This document shows, one piece after another, positions 24,150-34,594 of a stretch of DNA of 64,000 nt. The position numbers and the translations under genes are program-made. A model generated the notes under the pieces. The model saw nothing but the letters and a program-made list of their open reading frames with translations, was not told where the DNA came from and made no database searches. The first letter of the stretch is position 1. Each line of letters starts with the position of its first letter. Origin of the DNA: Spinacia oleracea (taxonomy: Eukaryota; Streptophyta; Magnoliopsida; Caryophyllales; Amaranthaceae); contig NC_079489.1 of the NCBI RefSeq assembly GCF_020520425.1, positions 14,966,001 to 15,030,000 on the forward strand. Direction: 5' to 3'.

Positions 24150-25395
24150 AAAACCCAGAGCAAATTAAAATCTAAGCGGCCAAAAAGGTCGGAGTTGAAG
24201 ATAAATTTCTAAATTTGCTCCCAGAGCAAATTAAAATCTAAGCGGCCAAAAAGGTCGGAGTGGAAGATAGACTTCAAAATTTGCTTCCAAAGCAAATTAA
24301 AATCTAAGCGGCCAAAAAGGTCGGAGTTGAAGATAGATTTGCTCCCAGAGCAAATTAAAATATAAGCGACCAAAAAGGTCGGAGTTGAACATAGATTTCC
24401 ATATTTGCTCCCAGGGCAAATTAAAATCTAAGCGGCCAAAAAGGTCGGAGCTGGAGATAGATTTCTAAATTTGCTCCTAGAGCAAATTAAAATCTAAGCG
24501 GCCAAAAAGGTCGGAGTTGAAGATAGATTTCTAAAGTTGCTCCCAGAGCAAATTAAAATCTAAGCGGCTAAAAAGGTCGGAGTTGAAGATAGATTTGCTC
24601 ACAAAGCAAATTAAAATCTAAGCGGCCAAAAAGGTCGGAGTTGAACATAGATTTCCAAATTTGCTCCCGGAGCAAATTAAAATCTAAGCGGCCAAAAAGG
24701 TCGGAATTGAAGATAGATTTTCTCCCGGAGCAAATTAAAATCTAAGCTGCCAAAAAGGTCGGAATTGAAGATAGATTTGCTCCCGGAGCAAATTAAAATC
24801 TAAGCGGCCAAAAAGGTCGGAGCGGAAGATAGATTTCTAAATTTGCTCCCAGAGCAAATTAAAATCTAAGCGGCCAAAAAGGTCGGAGTTGAAGATAGAT
24901 TTCTAAATTTTCTCCCAAAGCAAATTAAAATCTAAGCGGCCAAAAAGGTCGGAGTTGAAGATAGATTTCAAATTTGCTCCCAGAGCAAATTAAAATCTAA
25001 GCGACCAAAAAGGTCGGAGTTGAAGATAGATTTCTAAACAAGTTAAAATCTAAGCGGCAAAAAAGGTCGAAGTTGAAGATAGATTTGCTCCCAAAGAAAA
25101 TTAAAATATAAGTGATCAAAAAGGTCGGAGTTGTACATAGATTTCCATATTTTCTCCCAGAGCAAATTAAAATCTAAGCGACCAAAAAGGTCGGAGTTGA
25201 AGATATATTTTCTTCCAGAGCAAATTAAAATCTAAGCGGTCAAAAAAAAAAAAAAAGTCGTAGTTGAAGATAAATTTCCATGTTGCTCCCAGAGCAAACA
25301 AAAAGGTAAGCGACCAAAAAGTTCAGAGACAAATAAATATCTAAATTTGCTCCGAGAGCAAAATTGAAACCTAAGCGGCAAATGAGTCAAAAAAT
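24150..25395. repeat. ~64-base hairpin tandem array in the LTR element
   Basis: About 19-20 copies of AGAGCAAATTAAAATCTAAG plus CGGCCAAAAAGGTCGG and a GTTGAAGATAGATTT spacer. Each unit can form two hairpins: AATTTGCTC..GAGCAAATT with a 3-base loop, and GACC-AAAAA-GGTC. The unit length varies, with some copies lacking the CTAAATTTGC stretch. It is not a CRISPR: it lies in a plant LTR element and has no unique spacers. Confidence 0.88.
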
Positions 25396-25545
25396 GAGCA
25401 CTATGGAAAGACCAAAAGGGCAATATAGTAGTACCAAAAAGAGCCCCCAGGACACACCTTTTATGGAAAAACTTACCCCCACAAGTCTAGAAGACCACCA
25501 AAAAAAAATAAAATAGAGAAGACATGCCATCTCCTACGAGTACAC

Positions 25546-25960
25546 GGGCACTGGGAAGAAAGGGAAGAGTGGGCTTAACCTCAAGTCAAGCCAACTCTTG
25601 AGGGACTAGTTGTACATAGTCTAATATGCATCACCATCCAAAGTAGGCATGAACGACATGGCAAAGATGAAGAGCATCAAAGAGCAGGCTTAACCCTAAG
25701 GTGAAGCCAACTGTTGAAGGACTAGTTGTATGCGGTCTAATATGCATCACCATCAAGAGTAGGCATGAAGGACAGGACACAGATGAAGAGCATCAAAGAG
25801 CAGGCTTAACCCTAAGGTCAAGCCAACTCTTGAGGGACTAGTTGTACGTGGTCTAATATGCATCACCATCAAGAGTAGGCATGAACAGCAGGAAAAAGAT
25901 GAAGAGCACCAAAGAGCAGGCTTAACCCTAAGGTCAAGCCAACTCTTGAGGAACTAGTTG
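25546..25960. repeat. ~116-base tandem array abutting the 3' LTR
   Basis: About 3.6 copies anchored on GGCTTAAC at 25572, 25687, 25803 and 25919. Each unit contains GAGGGACTAGTTGTACG, which resembles the junction of internal DNA with the 3' LTR (ACTAGT|TGTACGGG). Confidence 0.85.
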
Positions 25961-26483
25961 TACGGGATCGTATAAGTGAGTCCAGACCAAACCTACCAGG
26001 GAACACCGAAGACCATGAGGCAGAGCAAACCTACCATGGCTGGCCAAATCTCCAGGCAGACCAAACCTATAAGGGCAGACCAATCTCCGGGAAGGCCAAA
26101 CCTACCAGGGCAGACAAAGACCATGAGGCAGAGCAAACCTACCATGGATGCCCATATCTCCAGGCAGACCAAACCTATAAGGGCAGACCAATCTCACAGG
26201 CAGACCAAATCTGTACATCATCGTCATACACGTGGCGACATCTAAATAAGCCAAAGTACTGAATAGGACGCCTATAAATACCCCCACCTCATTTATGAGA
26301 GGGGACATTATTCTCGGTACTTGCTCCACCTTTTCTCTACTTTCTCTCTCTAAATAATACATGATACTGACTTAAGCATCGGAGGGGGTTTCCTCGGTAA
26401 AACCCCCGAGGTTAGCTTACGTTTGCTCTGCTTGACAGGGCAAGGTACATTTAGACCATTCCCCCAGTTCCGTACCCGGAACA
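25959..26483 (+). repeat. 3' LTR
   Basis: 525-base partner of 22271-22795, followed by the AGAGG target duplication and the resumed LRR coding DNA. Confidence 0.92.
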
Positions 26484-27152
26484 AGAGGAAATCCATAAAA
26501 TAATGAGGTTGGACATCCTAGAAATGCTATCTGGAATACTTCCCGTAAAAGAATTAAAGTTGGCATTTATGTCTTTCAAGGAAGTAAGATTTTGTATGAC
26601 TTGGAAGAGAGGTCCAGAAAGTTTATTGGAGTTCAGCCATAGCCATTCAAGGTTGGACAATGCTCCTAACCCCATTGGAAGTTCTCCCTCTAAATTGTTT
26701 AAACTAAGAGAAAGATTTCCGAGGTTGATGCAACCTGATATATTGGCCGGAATTTCCCCAATTAGAGAGTTGTTGTGGAGATAGCTAGAGTGTTTTTAGC
26801 CTTGACAAACGACCAATTTCAGGTGGTATTTGGCCATACACACCATTATTATTGGCAAGCCAAATTGTTCTCAAGAAGCTCAGGTTTCCAATGAAGGGAG
26901 ATATGGTTCCTGCCAAACCTCTCGAATACAAATTTAAAACAATCACTCGGTTATGTTTGGGCCCACAAATGACACCCTCCCAAGAACAATGGTGAAGGGA
27001 GTGATTCCATGAGCTCAAAACACCATCAGGATGATTATCGATAAGTTTACTCTTGATGGCCAACAATGCAACATAGTCGGTTTCGTTCCCTCGATAATGA
27101 ATGCTAGCGAGGGAATCAACAGTTCTTAATGGTTGCATTGCTAATACAAAAG

Positions 27153-27466
27153 GTCTTGCGCGCACAAGGTGTACAATAAATTTATTGTACACCAAAATAA
27201 CTTTAACTATTTTTTTTGTAACTTTAACTTAGTTTTGCTTAACTTTTATATTATTAAAAAAAATTGATAGATTAATATTTTAAAAGGTTAAATTATTAAT
27301 TTTATACATTATTAGTGATTTTGAAGAAATAAGTTTTACTAAAATGAAAAATTTTATCACTTAAAAATAGATAACTTTTACATATATATGCTTAACTTTT
27401 AAGCATTTTGGGTTAACTTTTACTCCAATTATAATATTTATTGTACACCCATTGTAAATAAGAATC
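27153..27466. mobile_element. MULE-like MITE inside the signal-peptide region of the LRR gene
   Basis: The inverted ends share GGTGTACAATAAAT and a matching TCTT block further out (about 39 bases, imperfect). A TTGCTAATA duplication flanks it (near 27138 and 27470). It separates the leader (27540-27470) from the LRR N-cap (27150 downward). The middle is AT-rich and non-coding. The 9-base target duplication points to a Mutator-type element. Confidence 0.65.
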
Positions 27467-27540
27467 TGTGTTGCTAATAATACAAAAATCAACAAGGAAA
27501 GTGATGAGGCTACGAAAAGCAGAGGGCTGTTTGGCTTCAT

Positions 27541-27984
27541 TTTGTATGCTTTTGTGTTTTTTGTTTTCCGTCTTGGTAATAATTGCAGGTTTTTTTTTTT
27601 TTTTGTGAGGTGATAATTATCATCAATGCACATTTCTTTATATAGGAGTAGATTTTAAAAACCTTGACCATAAACTACACGAATAGTAAACTAGTGTCTA
27701 TGTCAAAAAAACTGGAGTACTAAGAAATGGGTTCTTGTAAAAGTATTAAGAAATTATCTGGCGAATAATTTATGTCATACTTAGTAATATTACTAATTTA
27801 ATTAAGTTAATTAACAGTTGTTTAGGTAAGATTTTAACAATTTTGACCATAAATTCTCATTAACCTAAGATAAAATGCTATTATTGTCGAATTGCGATCG
27901 ACTTACAATACTCTGTAACTCTTTTTTTTATATATGTAGTGACTTTTACTCCGTAATATTTAATATTGAGGAAATGAAGGATAT
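27541..27984. other. 5' flank of the LRR pseudogene; no gene
   Basis: A T-rich tract (27590-27604) lies just upstream of the start codon, followed by AT-rich spacer. No promoter element can be singled out. Confidence 0.3.
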
Positions 27985-28256
27985 TAGTGTGTGGAAAAAT
28001 CTAGATAAAATAATATCTAGAATTTACCTAAGAAATATCTAGATAAGTTTTTAGAAAAATCTAGAGTTAGAAAATTCTAGAGAATTATGTACAACTATAA
28101 ATATGTTATATGTGTATGAGTGAGGGGTGAGCCAATTAAGAGAGCTCCCACAAAATACGAGGGGTAGAAACAAGTGTTCTACCAAAGCAAATAGTGTTGT
28201 ACAATTCTTATTAATGTAATCAATTTTATCAATACAATTTTGTTATACAATTGAGG
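27985..28256 (+). mobile_element. Possible solo LTR (copia-like)
   Basis: It begins TGTGTGGAAAAATCTAGA with several ATCTAGA repeats, a TATAAATATG box at 28097, a poly-A-like region, and ends near TTGTTATACA. This is the texture of a small copia LTR. No clear target duplication and no coding region follow. Confidence 0.4.
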
Positions 28257-28427
28257 TCCATCAAAACTTCCGCGTGCGCCTTCAAATTTCTATCAGTTTT
28301 TATATGTTTTAAATATTTACTATTTGCACAAATATTAAGACAATGTTGATCTATGTTGTGATTCTGGTGAGTGAGGGTAAGAGAAAATATGGAATAAGTA
28401 AGATTTACGGTTAAAAGCTATAGACTT

Positions 28428-28772
28428 AGGGCATATTCTTTTGGAATTAATTTCAGTTCAGTTCCGTTTAATTAATTAAATCCAGTCCAGTTCAATTCAG
28501 CTTCATTCAGTTCAGTTTAAAAGAACGACGTCGACGTTGTTTTCCTTTTCGTCCTTAATAATCTTATTTTGCTTATTATTATAATGTTAAAAATTACTAT
28601 TATTATATTATAATGTTCATAATTAATTTATTATTATTGTTATTATTATATATTACTCGTATTTTATTTATTATCTACGAAGTATTATTTACTATTCATT
28701 CAATTTCGTTCAGTTCAGTACAATTCCATTCAATTCAATTCAATTCAATACGGTTCATCCAAATAAAACTTA
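28428..28772. mobile_element. Degenerate Tourist-like MITE
   Basis: The arms carry GGGCATATTCTTTTGG and a degenerate inverse near 28770, CAGTTCAGTTC-type subterminal repeats, and an ATTATTATT-rich middle. This is the same family style as 5582-9254 and 35179-35988. Confidence 0.55.
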
Positions 28773-29032
28773 GAAGTACATGGCCTTGAAGTACATGTTT
28801 TGGGGGTAAGAGTGATACTGAGTAATATAGTAAAGATAGCATGCCAAAAATAAAGTAAAACAAATTTAATTGTTAAGAATTTTCAAAGTAGGTTAAGACG
28901 GAAGTTGTATACCCCCGCAAGAACTTTCAAACACCTACCAGTTATAAGTTTACATCATACGAGACTATATTACTACTACCCAAATTCTTATACGAACCTG
29001 TCCTCACCATTAAATGATGGTGAGACCAGTTC

Positions 29033-29655
29033 ACACTTGCGAATTTAGGTATGTTATTTCTATAGTTTAGACATGTTCCTTTTTTTTTATAATTTTAGAG
29101 GAGGTACTTTTTTTAGTTTAGGTATGTTACTTCTATAGTTTATACATGTTACTTTTTTTTTTTTTTATACGGAGTAGTTTTAGGGGAGATACCTTCTTAG
29201 TTTAGGTATGTTACTTCTATAGTTTAGACATTTTTTACTTTTTTTTTTTATAATTTTAGAGGAAGTACTTTTTTTTAGTTTAGGTATGTTACTTCTATAG
29301 TTTATATATACATGTTACTTTTTTTATACGGAGTAGTTTTACTTCTTAGTTTAGGTATGTTACTTCTATAGTTTAGACATGTTACTTTTTTTTAAAAATA
29401 ATTTTAGAGGTATTTTTTTTAGTTTAGGTATGTTACTTCTATAGTTTAGACATGTTACTTTTTTTTTATACGGAATAGTTTTAGGGGAGTTACATTTTTA
29501 GTTTAGGTATGTTACTTCTATGGTTTAGACATGTTACTTTTTTTTTTATATAACTTTAGGTATTTTTTTTAGTTTAGGTATGTTACTTCTATAGTTTAGA
29601 TAAGTTACTTTTTTTTATTTTTTATTTTTATATATATATATAGTTTTAGGGTAGG
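29033..29655. repeat. Minisatellite AGTTTAGGTATGTTACTTCT
   Basis: About nine imperfect copies of a 55-65-base unit, alternating with poly-T and TATACGGAGTAG or ATAATTTTAGAGG blocks. The array is bracketed by two similar hairpins (CACCATTAAATGATGGTG near 29006 and CACCATCAAGTTGATGGTG near 29680), each followed by a TGAGACCAG-like or CTGGTCTCAC stretch. It may be an element with internal repeats. Confidence 0.7.
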
Positions 29656-29818
29656 TACGCTATTGGTTTCGCGCTCGTCACACCATCAAGTTGATGGTGT
29701 GACTGGTCTCACAGAAGACGCGCTGTTACTACTATATTGTACCATTTTGTAACATGGCAAACCTTTTTTTTCCCTATGTACCACGTCTAACACGCAAGTT
29801 TTTTTTTCCGGTAACTTT

Positions 29819-30076
29819 TGTGTAAGACCGTGTTACCGAAAAGACCACTTTGATTGCTTAACTAATTGGTTTCATTGCTTAACTAATTGGTTTCATTGCT
29901 TAACTAATTGGTTTCATTGTTTACTAATTGGTTACAGTGCTTAACTAATTGATTCCAGTGCTTAACTAATTGATTCCAGTGCTTAACTAATTGATTCAAT
30001 TGCTTAACTAATTGGTTCCATTGATTAACTTATATGACACGAAAGTGGTCTTTTATGTAAGACGACCTTATATAAA
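29819..30076. mobile_element. Small MITE with 21-base internal repeats, copy B
   Basis: Inverted relative to copy A at 10296-10541. It shares the arms TTTGTGTAAGACCG and AAAGACCACTTTGATTGC and the far arm AGTGGTCTTTTATGTAAGAC. The middle is about nine copies of GCTTAACTAATTGGTTTCATT. Confidence 0.75.
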
Positions 30077-31387
30077 TAAATTCAATGTGAATCTTTACTT
30101 GCCAAAAATAAAGTAAAAATAATTGTGAATCTTTAAAGACCGAGTCCTTAAACACTGAGAGAGTGAGAGAGACGTTCTTTAACTATTTCTGCTTGACTCG
30201 ACTTATACAAACGATTCAAGTCAATGTCTTTACCTCCAGCTAGCCTCCAGGTCACTTAAGTCTAAGTCTTTGTCTCTTCTTTGCCTTGGAAATTAAATAA
30301 TGAGGTCTACATTCATTTTTACAGATGTGCTTAAACAATAACCATATCTTACTCTTTGAATCTTCCTCTTTGAATGAAGTTCAACAAAAAGACATCTTTA
30401 ACTTTATGTGTTGGTTGTGTGGAAAGTTAGAATTTTCAAGTCACTGTATTTCATCAATTCCACATATATCGTCCAAAGTGTAGAGGGCTTTAGAGGTAAA
30501 GGAAATGATTGAAATGCAATTACAAATAAAATTAAAGGAAACTAATTGTTGTCATTCTTTTTCCCTTTCCCAATTATCCAATACCAAATGCCCCTTATGT
30601 TTTTACGATGAACAACAGAACAACCGAAGATAATTACTATACAAGGCACTCGAAATTACAATACAGAATCAGTAATTACCCCAAATCACACAAGATTAGT
30701 AAACGCGGCGTAAAAGTACATCTCTTAAACCCCTTTTACAATAAAAATATTAAAAATTTACGATTGAAGAAGATAACCTTGCCTATTTCTCGTCCGTAAT
30801 TAATTAACTGTCGTATTTGATTTTTTCAAAGTGATATACAATAAAAAAAACATTGTCAATTGTGATATTGTCTATGTAGTATTTTGGAAACGTTAACTTT
30901 TTTTTTTTTTTAAATTTTTTTTAGCAATACATAATAAATTATTTGTTCCGTTTTTTTTTAGTTGACACATATACGAAGTATACATTTATCACGTATGTCA
31001 ATGTATATTTCATTAATTAACATCTTTAGTTATTAATGAGTAAAAGTATAAAAAGTTGATATTATGAATATATACAATGAGATGGTTTTAAAAAATCCGA
31101 CATGACTATATTTTTTCTTAAGTATAAATATATCACAATTAATAATTAAAGTAAATTAAATAAATAGTGCCAAAAGTCAAATTGTGTCGAGGAAGTATTA
31201 TGATCCAAATTTTGCTTCAAGCACAATAAAAAGTCAAAAATGATATGGAGTAATTAAATTTGGACAATGGGAGTAAATAAAAACAACCTTGTATAAAAGA
31301 TTGATTGCGCTGAGAGAAGCCATTGTCCTTGGTTTGGATAAGAGATATGGAATGGGGGTGGTGTAATATCATACGCCGTTCAACTCA
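30077..31387. other. No gene recognised
   Basis: Very AT-rich DNA with only short open frames that carry no recognisable motif. Confidence 0.3.
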
Positions 31388-31556
31388 GGGGACGTTCTGT
31401 TTACCTTAAAAAAAAAAGTTTTTGGTCTAATAAGTTTTAATAAGTTCCAATAAATTCAGATAAATTTTAATAAGTTTTAATTAGTTCATATAAATTTAAA
31501 TAAATTCAGATCAGATAAGTTAAGATAAGTTCAGATTAAATAAGTTGAATAGAAGA
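31388..31556. mobile_element. Short Tourist-like MITE remnant
   Basis: It starts GGGGACGTTCTGTTTACCTT, close to the end GGGTGCGTTCTGTTCACCTT of the element at 35179, and is filled with AATAAGTTTTAATAAGTTC repeats. The right arm is degraded. Confidence 0.55.
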
Positions 31557-31934
31557 CAGCTTCAATCTCATTGTAAATGTATTGTCTCCTTGCACGGAAT
31601 TGCGGAAATTGGAAATGTACTGTCTCCTTGCGCGGAATTGCGGAAATTGGAAAAGCATTTACATGCATAGATATGGTGAAATTCCTATTCTTTTCCCTAC
31701 CATCATGTACAATACGACGAGTCTTCTTGTCTAGGCTGGTACAAAACTGTTGACTAGTATTGGGTAATCAAATTGGATAATCCTTAGATAAAGATCGGAA
31801 AAGGTTAGGGATACACTTGGTGTGCAAAGGTATCTTGCACACCACCAACTACAAAATGCCATTTCACAAATCCCACTAAAAAAATAGAGGAAAAAGCTTG
31901 CTGAAATATATTTTTTGGGCGGCAAATATTTTCA

Positions 31935-32012
31935 GCTATTTGCGCCATGCATACCATTTGAGCGGGATTTAATTGCGCCAAATTTCCCAATTTCATCTTT
32001 GCGCCAAAACAT
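31935..32012. promoter_or_regulatory. Cluster of E2F-like sites
   Basis: Three TTTGCGCCA/ATTGCGCCAAA sites fall within 80 bases (about 31941, 31971 and 31998), matching the plant E2F consensus TTTSGCGC. A pyrimidine-rich, leader-like region with CTAATAATAAGAG follows. No coding exon downstream is clear, so this may be a promoter of a lost or captured gene, or chance. Confidence 0.35.
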
Positions 32013-34381
32013 TCCTTCACCTCAAATTTTCATCTTTCACCTCCACTAATAATAAGAGAAACTACGAAGAGCCATTTTTTCTGGTTTATATTGCTAAAGC
32101 AACTGCAAAAGTATGTGATTCATTTTTCCCACCCTCTGAATTTCTATTTCTCATTCTATTTTCCGCCATTTTCGAATGTCATAACTATATAAATGAGTTA
32201 TAATTTTTTTTTCCGAAGCATTTAAAAGTCTTCCATTAAAAGAGCTTCCATGATTTTAGTGATGCATATAACCTGTTTGATGAAATTACTAAGAGAGTTT
32301 CAAACATATTTATTATAGTGTTTCAGTTGCGACATACTGGAAATGATGAATTGGAAGTAACAAAAGTTGGACCTAATGCAATGGCTGGAAAAGATAGTTA
32401 ATATTGTAATGGATGTAACTATTATTTGTCTTTCTACGAAACTGGAGATGATGAATTGGAAGTGACAATGTTGAAGCTTTTGTATAGCAATAAACCTGTT
32501 TGATTAAGTTATGTTTTTTGATTCTAGAAATTGTATAGACGATACTCCTAAATGTGTTTTGGTTGTAGAAATTGTATAAAAAATACTCATTAAATATTTT
32601 TTTTAAAAAAATTGAATAGGGCAAAAATATATTCTTTTTCAACAACCACGTAGGTTCGAACACGGGTTTAGCTAGTGTAAGGGTAATCAAGTAACCAATT
32701 TAACGGGGGTATCAGCACATCATAATGCGTTACCTAAAATTTTATATAAGACACGATAGCTAATGAAGTTAACAAACACTATGTATTCCGATTTCAATAT
32801 ACATGTAATGATTCCAAAAATTAAACACAATCTTCTCAAATGCAAAATTTACTAATAACAAGATATATCACAACTAAAACACTCCGTCAAAAACTAAACT
32901 CGTGTTTGTTGAACTTATCCGCCAAAAAATAAAAATAAAACAAATTTATCCGAATTATCCTTTGTGCATCAGGAATCAACTTGAGTTCATAATTCGATGT
33001 GGTGAAGACTCTCGTGATGAAGTTAATTCATTTTTTAAGTGAAAGCTTTCACGACTTAATTCATTCGTGATGAAGTTATTTTCTTATTTTATTGTATTAT
33101 ACGAAAGGGTGGTTTGTTAATTGATACCATCAAAATTAAAAAATATATATGATTAAAAGAAATAGATAAAAAAAAATTATGTTGCAATTATAGACATGCT
33201 GATACCCCCTTGTCATGATGGTCATTGCAACACTATTTGAGCTTTATCTGTATGCGCGCAACATATGTTCGAATCCTGACATTAACATAAGAAAAATGGT
33301 TTTTAAAAATCCGTACATAGTTTATGGGATCATTTATTTTTAAAAGAATAAATATTTGAAGTAAAAGACATATAAATTTGTATTGCGATTTTGACGTGTA
33401 CCCTTTGTCACATTGGTTACTTGAATGCTGTCTAATTATAATCTTCATTAATCACCCGTTTTCGAATCCTAACAAGACCTTAGGATCTTGTTTTTTTAAT
33501 ATCAAACTAGCTTTTGGGCCCGTTCTTTGCACAGGTTTTTACTCACTTGATACTTGAAACTATTTTTTTTAGGGAGAAACTACAATTTTTCAAACAAATG
33601 ATAAGTTAAATTATGAACAATTGCACAAGCTGCTATTATAATGTTTCAATGAAATAATAACGGCAATCTACTTACGAATGTATATATTTACCAAGAGAAT
33701 GCCAATTTAAGCCCGCAAAAGAATAGTTTCACCAAAGATGAATCAAAATTTTGCTGTCTAAAATTGTAGAAAATAGTATCTCATAACTGAAACCATTTTC
33801 CAAAAATTTAAAATAGTCTCTCATCACCCCCTTGTTTAACATAGTTGTCAGTTATGATAATAAATCTATATGCTTAGTCCAAAAGTTAAATATCTATTGT
33901 GGAACGGAGGAAGTATTAAATATCTTAAGAACTTGAAAGACGAGTTAGAAGCACAAACTAAGAATACTAAGCTCATACGTACTACAAACAAATTAATTAG
34001 AACTTGATTGGCACACTGAATAGTTTAGCAACACAACTTAGTATATCAATAATTAGAGTATAAGCATCCTGTTCAATATAAGTTACACATGAAGTGATGA
34101 ACATCCTACTGGGTGTATACAAGTTAGCATAAATACCATAAGATATCTTTCTTAGGAAGGGCCTCAACAAATCCCTATATTAAAAGATATTAAGACATGT
34201 ACTTCAATTCCTTGCGATATAAACACGAAAGCCTAAGTAACTAATTTACCTAAACAATAAAAGTAACATGAAATGAAATTAATAAACAACCAACAGTTGT
34301 ATAAAAGCCAGAATATCCCATGAATAATCCACAAAGTAAAAGATCTAAAGCATATTAGCAAAAGGGTAACCCTCAATATAT
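32013..34381. other. No gene recognised
   Basis: AT-rich spacer. At 32337 and 32443 a 27-base block (TGATGAATTGGAAGT core) is repeated 106 bases apart and reads GNDELEVT, perhaps a trace of a gene. No longer frame supports it. Confidence 0.3.
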
Positions 34382-34513
34382 CAGTACTAATGTTAAGCGT
34401 CGGAGGCCCCGATCCGGGGAACCTCCCCGGATTCGAGTTTCATCTTGCAGGAACGCCTCCACACTCAAGATCTGAAGGTCCTACCACGTCACCCGATTCC
34501 AATACCGGAACAA
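34382..34513 (+). repeat. LTR 3'-end fragment
   Basis: It contains TTAAGCGTCGGAGG, a CCCCGG hairpin and an end CCAATACCGGAACA. This parallels the 3' ends of the gypsy LTRs at 16686 and 22271. The 5' part of the LTR and the element body are absent. Confidence 0.5.
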
Positions 34514-34594
34514 CAACTTATACTGAAAGTCAATATTTGAAATAAACACACATACAACGGAAGAAACAAGCTATAGAGAAGGAAAAACAATGGC

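Larger units (their letters stand above)
22271..26483 (+). mobile_element. Young non-coding LTR retrotransposon (4213 bases)
   Basis: Two 525-base LTRs in direct orientation (22271-22795 and 25959-26483) start TGTACGGGA and end CCGGAACA. They are flanked by the 5-base duplication AGAGG (22266-22270 and 26484-26488). A primer-binding-like TGGCGCTAGAAGGAGGGGG follows the first LTR. The inside has no gag or pol, only spacer and two tandem arrays, so it depends on another element's proteins (LARD-like). By eye the LTRs differ at one position (22653-22654 region, C versus T), so it inserted recently. The target is the LRR-kinase pseudogene. Confidence 0.92.
14786..27540 (-). pseudogene. LRR receptor-like kinase (Xa21/EFR/FLS2 type) pseudogene, split by insertions
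   Basis: One gene can be followed from 27540 to a stop at 14786-14788. The parts are: a signal peptide (MKPNSPLLFVASSLSLLIFV, 27540-27470); the LRR N-cap with DYVALLAIKSKL and CSWEGVIC (27150-26785); LRRs (26784-26489, 22265-20620, 16684-16200); a transmembrane segment VKLTIIMFCAFVGVLAMATC (about 16165-16105); and a kinase with GSGSFGSVYRA, VAVKVL, IVHCDLKPSN and VADFGLSK, an intron (about 15488-15205), then SPEADIYSYGILLLELI. The Cys before the catalytic Asp marks a non-RD kinase, typical of LRR subfamily XII immune receptors. Damage includes frame breaks at about 22260, 20995, 15730 (after MPNGSV, with loss of about 20 residues), 15515 and 14900, plus three transposon insertions. About 4.2 kb of gene remains without the inserts. 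Confidence 0.9.

Noticed and set aside
24150-25395. Regular repeat array resembling a CRISPR
   Set aside because: Plant nuclear DNA inside an LTR element; units are contiguous tandem copies without unique spacers and no cas genes exist.
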